Positions 57,062 to 64,000 of a stretch of DNA of 64,000 nucleotides are shown piece by piece. The stretch spans positions 930,001-994,000 of the forward strand of contig NZ_JAPDOE010000001.1 in assembly GCF_026013365.1 (NCBI RefSeq), in the 5' to 3' direction. This DNA comes from Paenibacillus sp. LS1 (GTDB lineage Bacteria > Bacillota > Bacilli > Paenibacillales > Paenibacillaceae). Positions within the stretch are counted from its first letter, which is position 1; every line of letters begins with the position of its first letter. A program made the translations under genes and the position numbers. The notes beneath the pieces are model-generated. The model was not told the origin of the DNA, did no database searches, and saw only the letters and a list, made by a program, of their open reading frames with translations.

Positions 57062-57784
57062 CTACAGATCCAACAACAGTGATACGAGTAATCCCATGGA
57101 TGCAATCAAACCCACTACAGGTCCGCCCTCTTCAAAGGCTTCTGGCATCATCGTCGAGCAGATCATGGCAATGATTCCGCCACCTGCAAATGCACCAATC
57201 GCTGCCCCCATCTCCTCTGGAAGCTGCTCCAGAAACAGATATCCACCCAGTGCGGCAAGCGCAGAGATCAGCAGTACACTCAGCCACATCAATATGATTT
57301 TGGCACGACTGTACTTGCCTTGGAGTCCAACCGTACTCGACAGACCTTCAGGGATGTTGCTGACAAAGATCGATACCACCAGCACCACACTGACACCGTT
57401 GCCAGCCAACAAGCTGGCTCCAAGCATGATGGATTCCGGAATAGCGTCCATTACCGTGCCTGCAAAGATCCCAAGGCCGCTTTGATTCGAGTCTCCCGAC
57501 TTTGCGGAACGTTTACGCCCTGCCCCTCCATTTGCAGATACGAGTAGGTCAAACAGGGTATACACGACGGCACCCGCCGTAAATCCAATGGCTGTAGGTA
57601 TAATCCCTCCATCATTCAGCGCATCTCCGAGAAGTTCATAGGTCGCTGCACCAATTAATGTTCCTGTACCAAAAGCCATGATCCATCCAATGACTCGTTT
57701 GGGTATCTTCAGAAACAATGCTGCGAGTGCGCCTATGACAACCGCTGAGGCAGAGATGCCGCCCCACATGAATGCAATCCACAT
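57062..57784 (-). CDS. ZIP family divalent metal transporter
   Basis: 240 residues, about eight helices. The family helices IV and V are seen as GTVMDAIPESIMLGAS and IFVSNIPEGLSSTVG, where the usual His is replaced by Asp/Asn (D-A-I-P-E-S, N-I-P-E-G). A Ser/Lys-rich cytoplasmic loop (GGAGRKRSAKSGDS) takes the place of the His-rich loop. Likely imports Zn, Fe or Mn, or is a ZupT/GufA-like carrier. It is divergent from the second Crp/Fnr gene. Confidence 0.87.
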   Translation of the reverse strand: MWIAFMWGGISASAVVIGALAALFLKIPKRVIGWIMAFGTGTLIGAATYELLGDALNDGGIIPTAIGFTAGAVVYTLFDLLVSANGGAGRKRSAKSGDSNQSGLGIFAGTVMDAIPESIMLGASLLAGNGVSVVLVVSIFVSNIPEGLSSTVGLQGKYSRAKIILMWLSVLLISALAALGGYLFLEQLPEEMGAAIGAFAGGGIIAMICSTMMPEAFEEGGPVVGLIASMGLLVSLLLDL

Positions 57785-57866
57785 CCGGGCCGACCCCTCT
57801 CAAGTTCAATTATGTTCTATCATTCCATTAACCTTGGGTAAGCAATCAAAAACAATCCTGTGACGT

Positions 57867-57909
57867 TGTGATCTATATCACCTGTTGTGTTCAAAAATCA
57901 CGCTATGAT
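57867..57909 (+). promoter_or_regulatory. Fnr-type site with -10 box upstream of crp/fnr gene 2
   Basis: TGTGA-TCTATA-TCACC at 57867-57882 and TATGAT at 57904-57909. Their spacing puts the site centre at -41.5, the class II activator position. Suggests activation by Fnr or self-activation. Confidence 0.7.
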
Positions 57910-57958
57910 GAAATGATATCGTCGTTCAGAAATATGAACACAGAGAGGAAAGATTCTC

Positions 57959-58660
57959 ATGAGCAGGGTAAACAAAGATACAGCAGGGGAGTTTCTACAA
58001 CAGTTTCCCATCTTTCAGGACCTTAGCCCTGAGGAATTAAAGCAAGTCGAAGATATCGCCATTTCCAGAAGCATTCAGAAGAAATCAGTTATTTTCAGCG
58101 AAGGAAGCGAAAAAGAAGCTGTCTTTTTCATTCGTGTCGGCATTGTAAAAGCCTATAAAACCGATGAGAATGGACATGAACAGATCGTCTCTTTTCTCAA
58201 AACAGGAGATATGTTCCCACACACCGGCTTTTTTAACGCGTACCCTTACCCGGCTACCGCAGAAGCCATTACCCCTACCGAACTATTGGCGATACCTGTC
58301 CGGCTTTTCGAAAGATTAATGTTGAGTACACCATCCATTGCGATCAAAATTATGCGTGTGCTCGGTGATAAAATAAGAGAATTACAGGACAAATTGCAGG
58401 TGCTCTCTGGTCAGGATGTACGCAATCGTGTGCTTTCCTTTCTTCTTATGCTAGCAGAGCAGCACGGACAGATACATGGAAATCAAATTATGATCAACTT
58501 GCCCATGACACATCAGGAGTTTGCCAATTCCATAGGTACAACAAGGGAAACAGCAAATCGGCTTTTAAATCAGCTTACGAAAGAAGATTTGCTCGAAGTG
58601 GATCGCAACCGGATCATCATTCATGATTTGCAAGCTTTGAAGGAACAAAGGGATACGTGA
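57959..58660 (+). CDS. Crp/Fnr-family regulator without cysteines
   Basis: 233 residues. Sensing barrel (QKKSVIFSEGSEKEAVFFIR, VGIVKAYKTDENGHEQIV), dimer helix and HTH (MTHQEFANSIGTTRETANRL). It has no Cys, so it cannot bind an Fe-S cluster and may sense NO, heme or a small molecule. The helix has R-E-x-x-N-R, the pairing that reads TGTGA in Crp and Bacillus Fnr, and such sites lie before this gene and the next operon. AGAGAGGAAAG precedes the ATG. Probably the direct activator of the DUF2249 operon. Confidence 0.9.
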   Translation: MSRVNKDTAGEFLQQFPIFQDLSPEELKQVEDIAISRSIQKKSVIFSEGSEKEAVFFIRVGIVKAYKTDENGHEQIVSFLKTGDMFPHTGFFNAYPYPATAEAITPTELLAIPVRLFERLMLSTPSIAIKIMRVLGDKIRELQDKLQVLSGQDVRNRVLSFLLMLAEQHGQIHGNQIMINLPMTHQEFANSIGTTRETANRLLNQLTKEDLLEVDRNRIIIHDLQALKEQRDT

Positions 58661-58720
58661 CCACCCTGCACCCAGATACACTGTTTTCTCCCACTCTATT
58701 ACATTAAACTGTGTGTGCAT

Positions 58721-58761
58721 AAAGAGACCTTAACGTCTGCAATCCATGTTAAGGTCTCTTT
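58721..58761 (+). terminator. Terminator of crp/fnr gene 2
   Basis: AAAGAGACCTTAAC pairs with GTTAAGGTCTCTTT. Confidence 0.88.
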
Positions 58762-58877
58762 CACATGCACAATTAGCAATACACGTATCAGGACATTGTT
58801 AGCTTTGACTTGCTCATGTCATTCTTTCCATACAAGATTCTGACTCAAATAAGGCGAGACGATGACATTAAAAAAGG

Positions 58878-58920
58878 TGTGAGCAGGCTCACACAGCCCC
58901 CTCCTCACGTTTTCTATAAT
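58878..58920 (+). promoter_or_regulatory. Fnr-dependent promoter of the DUF2249 operon
   Basis: Perfect TGTGA-GCAGGC-TCACA at 58878-58893 and perfect TATAAT at 58915-58920. Their spacing is identical to that before crp/fnr gene 2 and puts the site at -41.5. Confidence 0.85.
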
Positions 58921-58962
58921 TAAATTGCAACACCACACTATCCCTATCTGGAGGAATGACAC

Positions 58963-59196
58963 ATGAACACATACGCAGCAACCATTAATGCCACGGAGTA
59001 TCCACCGCATTTGAAACATAAAGTTATTTTCGAAACGTTTGATCAATTGCAACCACAGGAATCCATGCTGCTCATTAACGATCACGATCCTAAGCCCCTT
59101 CGATTCCAGTTCCAATCCACACATCCCGATGGCTTCAACTGGGAGTATATTGAGCAGGGTCCTACAACCTTCCAGGTCAAAATCAGCAAATTATAG
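58963..59196 (+). CDS. DUF2249 domain protein (small)
   Basis: 77 residues, a single DUF2249 domain with HKVIFETFDQLQPQESMLLI and the signature NDHDPKPLRFQF. DUF2249 proteins have a SirA/TusA-like fold and cluster with nitrite and nitric oxide genes. TGGAGGAATG precedes the ATG. First gene of a five-gene operon. Confidence 0.88.
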   Translation: MNTYAATINATEYPPHLKHKVIFETFDQLQPQESMLLINDHDPKPLRFQFQSTHPDGFNWEYIEQGPTTFQVKISKL

Positions 59197-59213
59197 ATTG
59201 GAGCTGAACCGCT

Positions 59214-59588
59214 ATGGCGCACGTTGAAATCATTGACGATACTACACTCCGCATCACGCTGCGGCTGGAAGACGCTACAACCATGGTTCAAATGGCACAG
59301 CGTGAGCAAGCGGAATATGCGCAAGAGATTATCACCATATACGAAAAAATGCCTGTATTCGAATATACTCATTTCTGTTTTTACGCCTATGACAGTGCAA
59401 GACTTTTTGAGCGTGTGCTCGGCATGGACCCCAAAGCCTACCTGTCCTTCTCCCTCGATGCGCCGGAGTCATTCTTCTATGTGCTGTACGGTGGAATGGC
59501 CGCCCTGTATGAATCATCTCTACAGTTGGTACAGCAGGCGGATGCAGCTAGTGCAGGATCGGATGTGAACGCACATGTCTCCATCTGA
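59214..59588 (+). CDS. Hypothetical protein in the DUF2249 operon
   Basis: 124 residues, no Cys-x-x-Cys or membrane segment. A beta-strand-rich start (VEIIDDTTLRITLRLEDATT) leads to helices (MAQREQAEYAQEIITIYEKM) and an aromatic stretch (FEYTHFCFYAYDSARLFERV). Family not recognised. TTGGAG precedes the ATG. The stop overlaps the next gene by 14 nt, so translation is coupled. Confidence 0.8.
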   Translation: MAHVEIIDDTTLRITLRLEDATTMVQMAQREQAEYAQEIITIYEKMPVFEYTHFCFYAYDSARLFERVLGMDPKAYLSFSLDAPESFFYVLYGGMAALYESSLQLVQQADAASAGSDVNAHVSI

Positions 59589-60180
59589 TGTCCATATTGT
59601 TGAATTGGATGTGCGTCCTCATCTGAGTAAAAAGTTGGAGCCGTTTCAACTGATCATGGACACGGTCAAAGGCCTTCAGCATGAAGATGTCTTTGTACTC
59701 CATGCTCCATTCAAACCCACGCCTCTGCTTGGTATTCTCAAGATGAAAGGATACTCAAGCACATCGGAAAGAAAGGGTTCGGATCACTGGGTTACCACGT
59801 TTGTGCACAAAAAAAATAAAACCGGTGCAAAAGCCTTATCTGCAATGGTTTTATCTGGATCGGAAGCTGATTCTGATCCAGATTCCGACGAAGAATCAGT
59901 TTCATGCAAAGGGCATCCGGAGGAACAAGCTGTTGCGATTGAAAACCTTGAATCTCCACAGGCGCCCACCGTTATACTGGACAATCGCGGATTGGAACCG
60001 CCACACCCCATGATGCGAACACTTGCCGCACTGGAGCGTTGCAGACCTGGGGAAGTCGTGCTGATCCACAATGACCGTGTGCCTGTCTTCTTGATAGAAG
60101 AGTTAAATAATCTCGGTTGCCCCTACACCGTTGAGGATCAAGCCGATGGTACGGCCAAAGTGAGAATTGAAAAAGGGTAA
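59575..60180 (+). CDS. Tandem DUF2249 domain protein
   Basis: 201 residues with two DUF2249 copies: about 5-80 (IVELDVRPHLSKKLEPFQLI, HEDVFVLHAPFKPTPLLGIL) and about 130-200 (VILDNRGLEPPHPMMRTLAA, GEVVLIHNDRVPVFLIEELN). An acidic linker (SGSEADSDPDSDEES) joins them. Possibly an electron or sulfur transfer or sensor partner for the membrane protein that follows. It overlaps the preceding gene and ends 13 nt before the next ATG. Confidence 0.88.
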   Translation: MSPSDVHIVELDVRPHLSKKLEPFQLIMDTVKGLQHEDVFVLHAPFKPTPLLGILKMKGYSSTSERKGSDHWVTTFVHKKNKTGAKALSAMVLSGSEADSDPDSDEESVSCKGHPEEQAVAIENLESPQAPTVILDNRGLEPPHPMMRTLAALERCRPGEVVLIHNDRVPVFLIEELNNLGCPYTVEDQADGTAKVRIEKG

Positions 60181-60193
60181 GGAGGCAAAGGCC

Positions 60194-61426
60194 ATGTCCA
60201 GGTTGCCGTTTCTTTTTATCATCACGGGCATCTTTGGATTTGTAATGTATCACGCATTCTCCCTGCTCTCGCTGACAGGCTGGCTTGGTGATGAACTCAG
60301 AGGACCCGAAGGCTGGTTTCATGCCCATCTGTTTGTGCTCGGGTGGGCAACCATGCTAGCTATGGGTGCCATTTATCAGTTGATACATGTTATATTGCAA
60401 TCCAATATCTACAGTCTGTTTCTTGGTTATTGTCATTATTTCTTGTTCAGTATCGGAATCGTGGGCATGTTATACGGCTTCATCCGTGCAGATGTCATCT
60501 GGATTGCCGGTTCTGCTACACTCGCGCTCTCGGGCATTCTATTGTTCGGATGGAATATGGGCGCTACCCTTCTCCGTGCCTCACAGTGGAATCCGGTGAC
60601 GATCAGTGCAGCTTGTTCCTGTCTATATCTGTTTCTTACCGGGCTGTCCGGTATGCTGATGGGTCTGAATTTTGCCTTTGGTGATTGGAACGGTCTGCAT
60701 GAACGCTTATTCGGCGCACATATCTGGATGGGAACACTCGGCTGGTTTGGCATGTTAATTACCGGCTTCAGTTACAAAATGCTGCCCATGTTCTACCTGT
60801 CCCACGATTATTCCATTCGACTGCAAAAAGTGGTCTTGGTTCTGTGGAATGCAGCTGTAGTTACAGGTGTTGTCGCATTTCTGACAGGTATTAAGGGAGG
60901 ATTGCTCTGGTTTGCGCTCTTACTTCTAACCGCCGCCCTTCTCTTCTATGTATATCACTTGGAACAAATTCAGGAGAAACGGCACAAAAGCAATCCGGGT
61001 CCAGGCATTCGCTGGTCTGTCTATGTAAGCCGTGCGTTTGCTGTATATGCTGTTGCCCTACTGATCTATTCTTCGCAAGGGACTGAACTGCTGCTCCATC
61101 CACGTGTTGTTCTGCTGTCTGGATGGGTATATCTCGGGGGCTGGGTTTCTCTCACCATACTTGGCTATGCCTCCAAAATCGTGCCTTTTCTATGGTGGAC
61201 CCATAAATATGGCAAGCAAGCCGGCAGACCCGGAACACCGCTGATGGCAGGTATGTTGAGTGAACGTCATGTCAATTGGGGTATGCTCGCCATGGTTGCT
61301 GGAAGCCTTCTGCTTGTCAGTGGAATTCTGATTAATCTGGCTGAGGTCATGATGGTTGGAGGGACGATTTTGTCTCTTGTCTCCATCGTTTATATAACAA
61401 ATATTGCTATGGTATTCAGACGTTAA
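60194..61426 (+). CDS. NnrS-like/heme-copper-like membrane protein
   Basis: 410 residues, about twelve helices. Three related segments are seen: GWFHAHLFVLGWATMLAMGA; GAHIWMGTLGWFGMLITGFS then YKMLPMF; and LGGWVSLTILGYASKIVPF. They share (A)H-x-x-x-LGW, a Gly-aromatic turn and K-x-x-P, as in NnrS and short heme-copper-type proteins linked to nitric oxide. No HPEVY or HH CuB motif is present, so it is not an ordinary terminal oxidase or NorB. The ATG at 60194 has AAGGAGG upstream. Probably involved in NO handling, by family and context. Confidence 0.8.
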   Translation: MSRLPFLFIITGIFGFVMYHAFSLLSLTGWLGDELRGPEGWFHAHLFVLGWATMLAMGAIYQLIHVILQSNIYSLFLGYCHYFLFSIGIVGMLYGFIRADVIWIAGSATLALSGILLFGWNMGATLLRASQWNPVTISAACSCLYLFLTGLSGMLMGLNFAFGDWNGLHERLFGAHIWMGTLGWFGMLITGFSYKMLPMFYLSHDYSIRLQKVVLVLWNAAVVTGVVAFLTGIKGGLLWFALLLLTAALLFYVYHLEQIQEKRHKSNPGPGIRWSVYVSRAFAVYAVALLIYSSQGTELLLHPRVVLLSGWVYLGGWVSLTILGYASKIVPFLWWTHKYGKQAGRPGTPLMAGMLSERHVNWGMLAMVAGSLLLVSGILINLAEVMMVGGTILSLVSIVYITNIAMVFRR

Positions 61427-61454
61427 CATAAATAAGGTGGACTGGAGAGTGAAC

Positions 61455-61757
61455 ATGATGGAACAAACCACGCATTTGCTGGAATGTCTCAAGGAAGTGT
61501 ATGACCCTGAATTAGGTGTCAATATCGTTGACCTGGGTCTGGTGTATGAAGTAAGGGAAGAGCCTGAACGGGTACATGTACGGATGACGCTGACTACACC
61601 AGGTTGCCCGCTGCATGATACAATTGTCGGTGCGGTGAAATGGGTTTTGCAGGAGAATACAAATAAGACCGATATTGATGTACAAGTGGTGTGGGAGCCA
61701 CAATGGTCTCCACAGCTGATGTCGAATGAAGCCAAGGAAATGCTGGGATACTTCTAG
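61455..61757 (+). CDS. DUF59 (MIP18/SufT-like) Fe-S assembly factor
   Basis: 100 residues. MIP18-family signature DPELGVNIVDLGLVYEV and the conserved Cys in TTPGCPLHD. Such proteins help mature Fe-S proteins (SufT, PaaD) and are common in NO-linked operons. The ATG at 61455 has GGAGAG upstream, 28 nt after the membrane protein. Last gene of the Fnr-driven operon. Confidence 0.9.
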   Translation: MMEQTTHLLECLKEVYDPELGVNIVDLGLVYEVREEPERVHVRMTLTTPGCPLHDTIVGAVKWVLQENTNKTDIDVQVVWEPQWSPQLMSNEAKEMLGYF

Positions 61758-61807
61758 GCAGAATGACGATAAACCGGATGAATGAACAAATTGCTGCCGG
61801 AATACGA

Positions 61808-61856
61808 AAAAGCATACCTAAGCTCTGATGTTCTCAGACCCAGGTATGCTTTTTGT
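61808..61856 (+). terminator. Terminator of the DUF2249 operon
   Basis: AAAGCATACCT pairs with AGGTATGCTTT followed by TTGTTTT. Confidence 0.85.
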
Positions 61857-61942
61857 TTTGCGATGGAAGCCACACTTGATATACACCCCGGAGATTGCTA
61901 GAAGGACGAATGTTGGAGCAGAGTATTCTTGAATAAAAAATA

Positions 61943-61976
61943 AATAAGGAAACTCCAGAATAGAGTTTCCCTTATA
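61943..61976. terminator. Terminator of the small cupin gene
   Basis: AAGGAAACTC, loop of 7 nt, GAGTTTCCCTT; T-rich on both sides (TTATTT on the minus strand). Confidence 0.75.
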
Positions 61977-62023
61977 TTAGTGCCGATCAGTGAATCATTT
62001 TATCGCTTCCTTATTATTAGATG

Positions 62024-62365
62024 TTAGATGTCCTTGGCATACGATGCTGCTGGTACTTTATTTAACACCACGAACAAACGAACCTCCTGATTTCCTGTAT
62101 TATGGAATGCGAACTCTACTTCACCGCCACAATGAATCACATCCTCTTGTTTCACCGCTTGTTCTTTTCCATCCAGAATAAGTGTACCTGTGCCTTCGAC
62201 TACCAGCAAAATAACGTCTGTGCCCGGATGTTTATGAACAGGAAGCTGCTGACCTGGTAGAAAATGAAGGACAAAAGTCACTCCACCATCCTGCTGGAAT
62301 AAAACCCTTTTCGTAAAGCGGTCCTCACTGAATGCTTTGACTTCTTGCAATGACGTAATACTCAT
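62024..62365 (-). CDS. Small cupin protein
   Basis: 113 residues, one cupin barrel with LPGQQLPVHKHPGTDVILLV, VEGTGTLILDG (motif 1, two His) and GGEVEFAFHNTGNQEVRLFV (motif 2). The ATG at 62365 has GAGGAGGAC upstream; the frame to 62404 lacks a ribosome site. Similar small cupins occur in nitrite/NO clusters, and it may be a partner of the neighbouring operon, but it is convergent to it. Function unknown. Confidence 0.85.
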   Translation of the reverse strand: MSITSLQEVKAFSEDRFTKRVLFQQDGGVTFVLHFLPGQQLPVHKHPGTDVILLVVEGTGTLILDGKEQAVKQEDVIHCGGEVEFAFHNTGNQEVRLFVVLNKVPAASYAKDI

Positions 62366-62420
62366 GATAATCGTCCTCCTCGATAATATAATCTGTGAAT
62401 GCATTCATCTTAACGCAAGA

Positions 62421-62460
62421 AAGCCCGCGTTTCCTTGATCTGAATCAAGAAAATGCGGGC
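62421..62460 (-). terminator. Terminator of the BceB-like permease gene
   Basis: Minus strand GCCCGCATTTTCTTGAT, loop TCAG, ATCAAGGAAACGCGGGC, then TTTCTT, 50 nt after the stop. Confidence 0.85.
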
Positions 62461-62509
62461 AAGGAACAGATCATGATCGATTCATTATGATCATTCGTTT
62501 CCTGGATGA

Positions 62510-64000
62510 CTAAACCATCATTTTGCGCAGAGAAGATATATATCTCGAACGGATAACAAAGAAATAAAACGTCTGTGCAAGGAGAAACGCACCAAATACA
62601 GTCAACACCGGAACCGTATAATTGGTAATACCGAATTCAGTCAGGAATGGCTTAACCACTACCAAAGTTTCAATGATGGCAACACCGATCGGTAAGAAGA
62701 ACAAAATGGCAATCTGAACGGTAGATGATCGTTTCATCTCCTGAAAACTGAGACCCATTTTCGAAAGAGAGTGCACCATTTTCCCATCTGCTTCAAGATC
62801 GGTATGCAGTCTGAAATACAGAAAACTTGCAGAAGAGATGGAGAAGATCAATCCGATAAATATGCCGAGAAAGGTAAAGAGTGCTGTACTCTGTCTGTAT
62901 CTCTCAAAATCCCCGTATCGAGTGGTCAGAAATCCAGAGTAATTCTCATCCGAAGAAGCATTATCGCTTCGAATGGTATCTGCGGACGACAGTAGCTGAT
63001 CGCTAACCATAGCTTCCGAGGAGTGTCGGTCAGGTACAGCATGACCCCATGCCGGAATCTGATAAAGAACTTTGCCAGATAATCTATTTCCTTTGAGCTG
63101 TTGTGTGATCTCTTCATACTTCTCATTCGGCAGAACGACTACACCTGTAGAATAGATCAGGGTTGCGAACCGTGGCTCTACATCCGTAGCTGTAATTCTT
63201 GCTTGCAATGAGCCATCTTCCAGATTCAGAGTCAATGTGTCTCCTTCCGCATAATTACGAAACCTGTTTCGATCAATCTGATCCTGATCCTTCTCATTAC
63301 GCGAATCTACGAATAATGCTGAGCCTGAATCCAAATGGAATGTCTTTTTTCCTAGGATTGTATTGAATCGGTTGTAATGACTGAGCGGCATGACCGAGAC
63401 AGCGCTCAGATCCGCATCAGACCAGAAGTACTCCAAATACACTTGCTGATAATCCAAGCCTGCGGCTTCAAGTGTCGAATCAATAAAACTCATATCCAAT
63501 TGATCCGAAGTTGTGTACACATTGTATTTGATTGGAAAATCGTTATTGGTAAACTGCTCCCGATTCTCCTGATCCAGTGACAAAATCACCACCGCACTCA
63601 TCGAAGCAATCGCAATCACCACAGTCACCATGAAGAGCATGCGAGCATTATCCTTCATTTTGTAACTCATCTCTGAGATCCATAACAGACGTGTACCATG
63701 CCATACCGTTTTACGATTACGCTTCAATAAACGGATGATGAGCACGGAAAGCTGTGAATAGAAAAAATACGTTCCCGCTATGCCTGTCACTGCTGCAAGC
63801 ATGATCGTCCCACCATTCAACTCGCTGCGCAGTACCACAAAGCCGACTGTAAGTAATGCCAGTCCCAGAAGTGAGAAGAACCATGAAGCTTTGGGCTCTT
63901 TTTTGGGTTTGCTTGTACCCGTCAATAGCTCTAACGTCCGTTTGTTTCCGATAAAAACCAATGTGAAGAGTGAAATGCAGAAGAATAATATCAAAAAGGC
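62510..64000 (-). CDS. ABC transporter permease, BceB/FtsX type, C-terminal part
   Basis: About 497 residues are visible and the frame continues past the window. FtsX-like permease of the peptide-resistance type: helices near the start of the visible part, a large extracytoplasmic domain (about 160-370, between MVTVVIAIASMSAVVILSLD and FTFLGIFIGLIFSISSASFL) and the last three helices. This long outer loop is diagnostic of BceB/YxdM permeases that sense and export antimicrobial peptides such as bacitracin. The ATPase and two-component genes should lie upstream, outside the window. Confidence 0.88.
   Translation of the reverse strand, partial: AFLILFFCISLFTLVFIGNKRTLELLTGTSKPKKEPKASWFFSLLGLALLTVGFVVLRSELNGGTIMLAAVTGIAGTYFFYSQLSVLIIRLLKRNRKTVWHGTRLLWISEMSYKMKDNARMLFMVTVVIAIASMSAVVILSLDQENREQFTNNDFPIKYNVYTTSDQLDMSFIDSTLEAAGLDYQQVYLEYFWSDADLSAVSVMPLSHYNRFNTILGKKTFHLDSGSALFVDSRNEKDQDQIDRNRFRNYAEGDTLTLNLEDGSLQARITATDVEPRFATLIYSTGVVVLPNEKYEEITQQLKGNRLSGKVLYQIPAWGHAVPDRHSSEAMVSDQLLSSADTIRSDNASSDENYSGFLTTRYGDFERYRQSTALFTFLGIFIGLIFSISSASFLYFRLHTDLEADGKMVHSLSKMGLSFQEMKRSSTVQIAILFFLPIGVAIIETLVVVKPFLTEFGITNYTVPVLTVFGAFLLAQTFYFFVIRSRYISSLRKMMV

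Noticed and set aside
62435..62448. Perfect TTGAT-N4-ATCAA (FNR-box-like) sequence
   Set aside because: It forms the upper stem and loop of the terminator at 62421-62460 and is not upstream of any start; the match follows from the hairpin's symmetry.

Overview
The window reads as a chromosomal segment of a low-to-mid GC, spore-forming Firmicute, most likely a Paenibacillus. The reasons are strong AGGAGG ribosome sites with frequent GTG/TTG starts, LicT/RAT antitermination, cre-like CcpA sites, BglP-type PTS genes, a CotF-like spore coat gene, a BceB-like permease and TGTGA-N6-TCACA Fnr-type sites. No rRNA, tRNA, CRISPR array, intact insertion sequence or prophage was seen. The genome is named by inference only.

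1-18 kb is a sugar region on the minus strand. It has two aryl-beta-glucoside loci, each with a LicT-type antiterminator, PTS IIBCA permease(s) and a GH1 6-phospho-beta-glucosidase. Every unit carries a ribonucleic antiterminator (RAT) overlapping a terminator. The PTS unit nearest the left edge has two RATs in series and looks like a copy of its neighbour that lost its licT gene. Between the loci lie a small membrane protein, a P-loop kinase-like protein, an acyltransferase, a GNAT protein, a GH78 alpha-L-rhamnosidase with a divergent AraC regulator, and a 5'-nucleotidase.

18-29 kb holds a membrane metallophosphoesterase, the pentose-phosphate operon zwf-tal-gnd with a divergent LysR gene, and a chemotaxis-like cassette mcp-cheW-cheA without a response regulator.

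29-46 kb is accessory. It has two cupins of one family (30 and 48 kb), an LRR-like protein, a five-gene operon built on an SPFH protein with five zinc ribbons plus small zinc-ribbon membrane proteins, an S51-like peptidase, an ankyrin protein with a decayed relative's tail nearby, two class C beta-lactamase-fold hydrolases, a DUF1361 membrane protein, a spore coat protein, a secreted protein, and an ECF41 sigma factor with its usual AhpD-like partner and a matching promoter.

46-55 kb has a lone Rieske oxygenase, a cupin, an LRR protein, a Tyr/Pro/Gly-rich low-complexity protein, and a seven-gene minus-strand operon of mostly unrecognised proteins including two SMI1/KNR4-type proteins.

55-62 kb is a nitrogen-oxide module: copper nitrite reductase (NirK), two Crp/Fnr regulators, a ZIP transporter, and an operon of DUF2249 proteins, an NnrS-like membrane protein and a DUF59/SufT-like protein. 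Fnr-type sites sit at -41.5 from good -10 boxes before the second regulator and before the DUF2249 operon. The window ends with a small cupin and the C-terminal part of a BceB/FtsX-type ABC permease.
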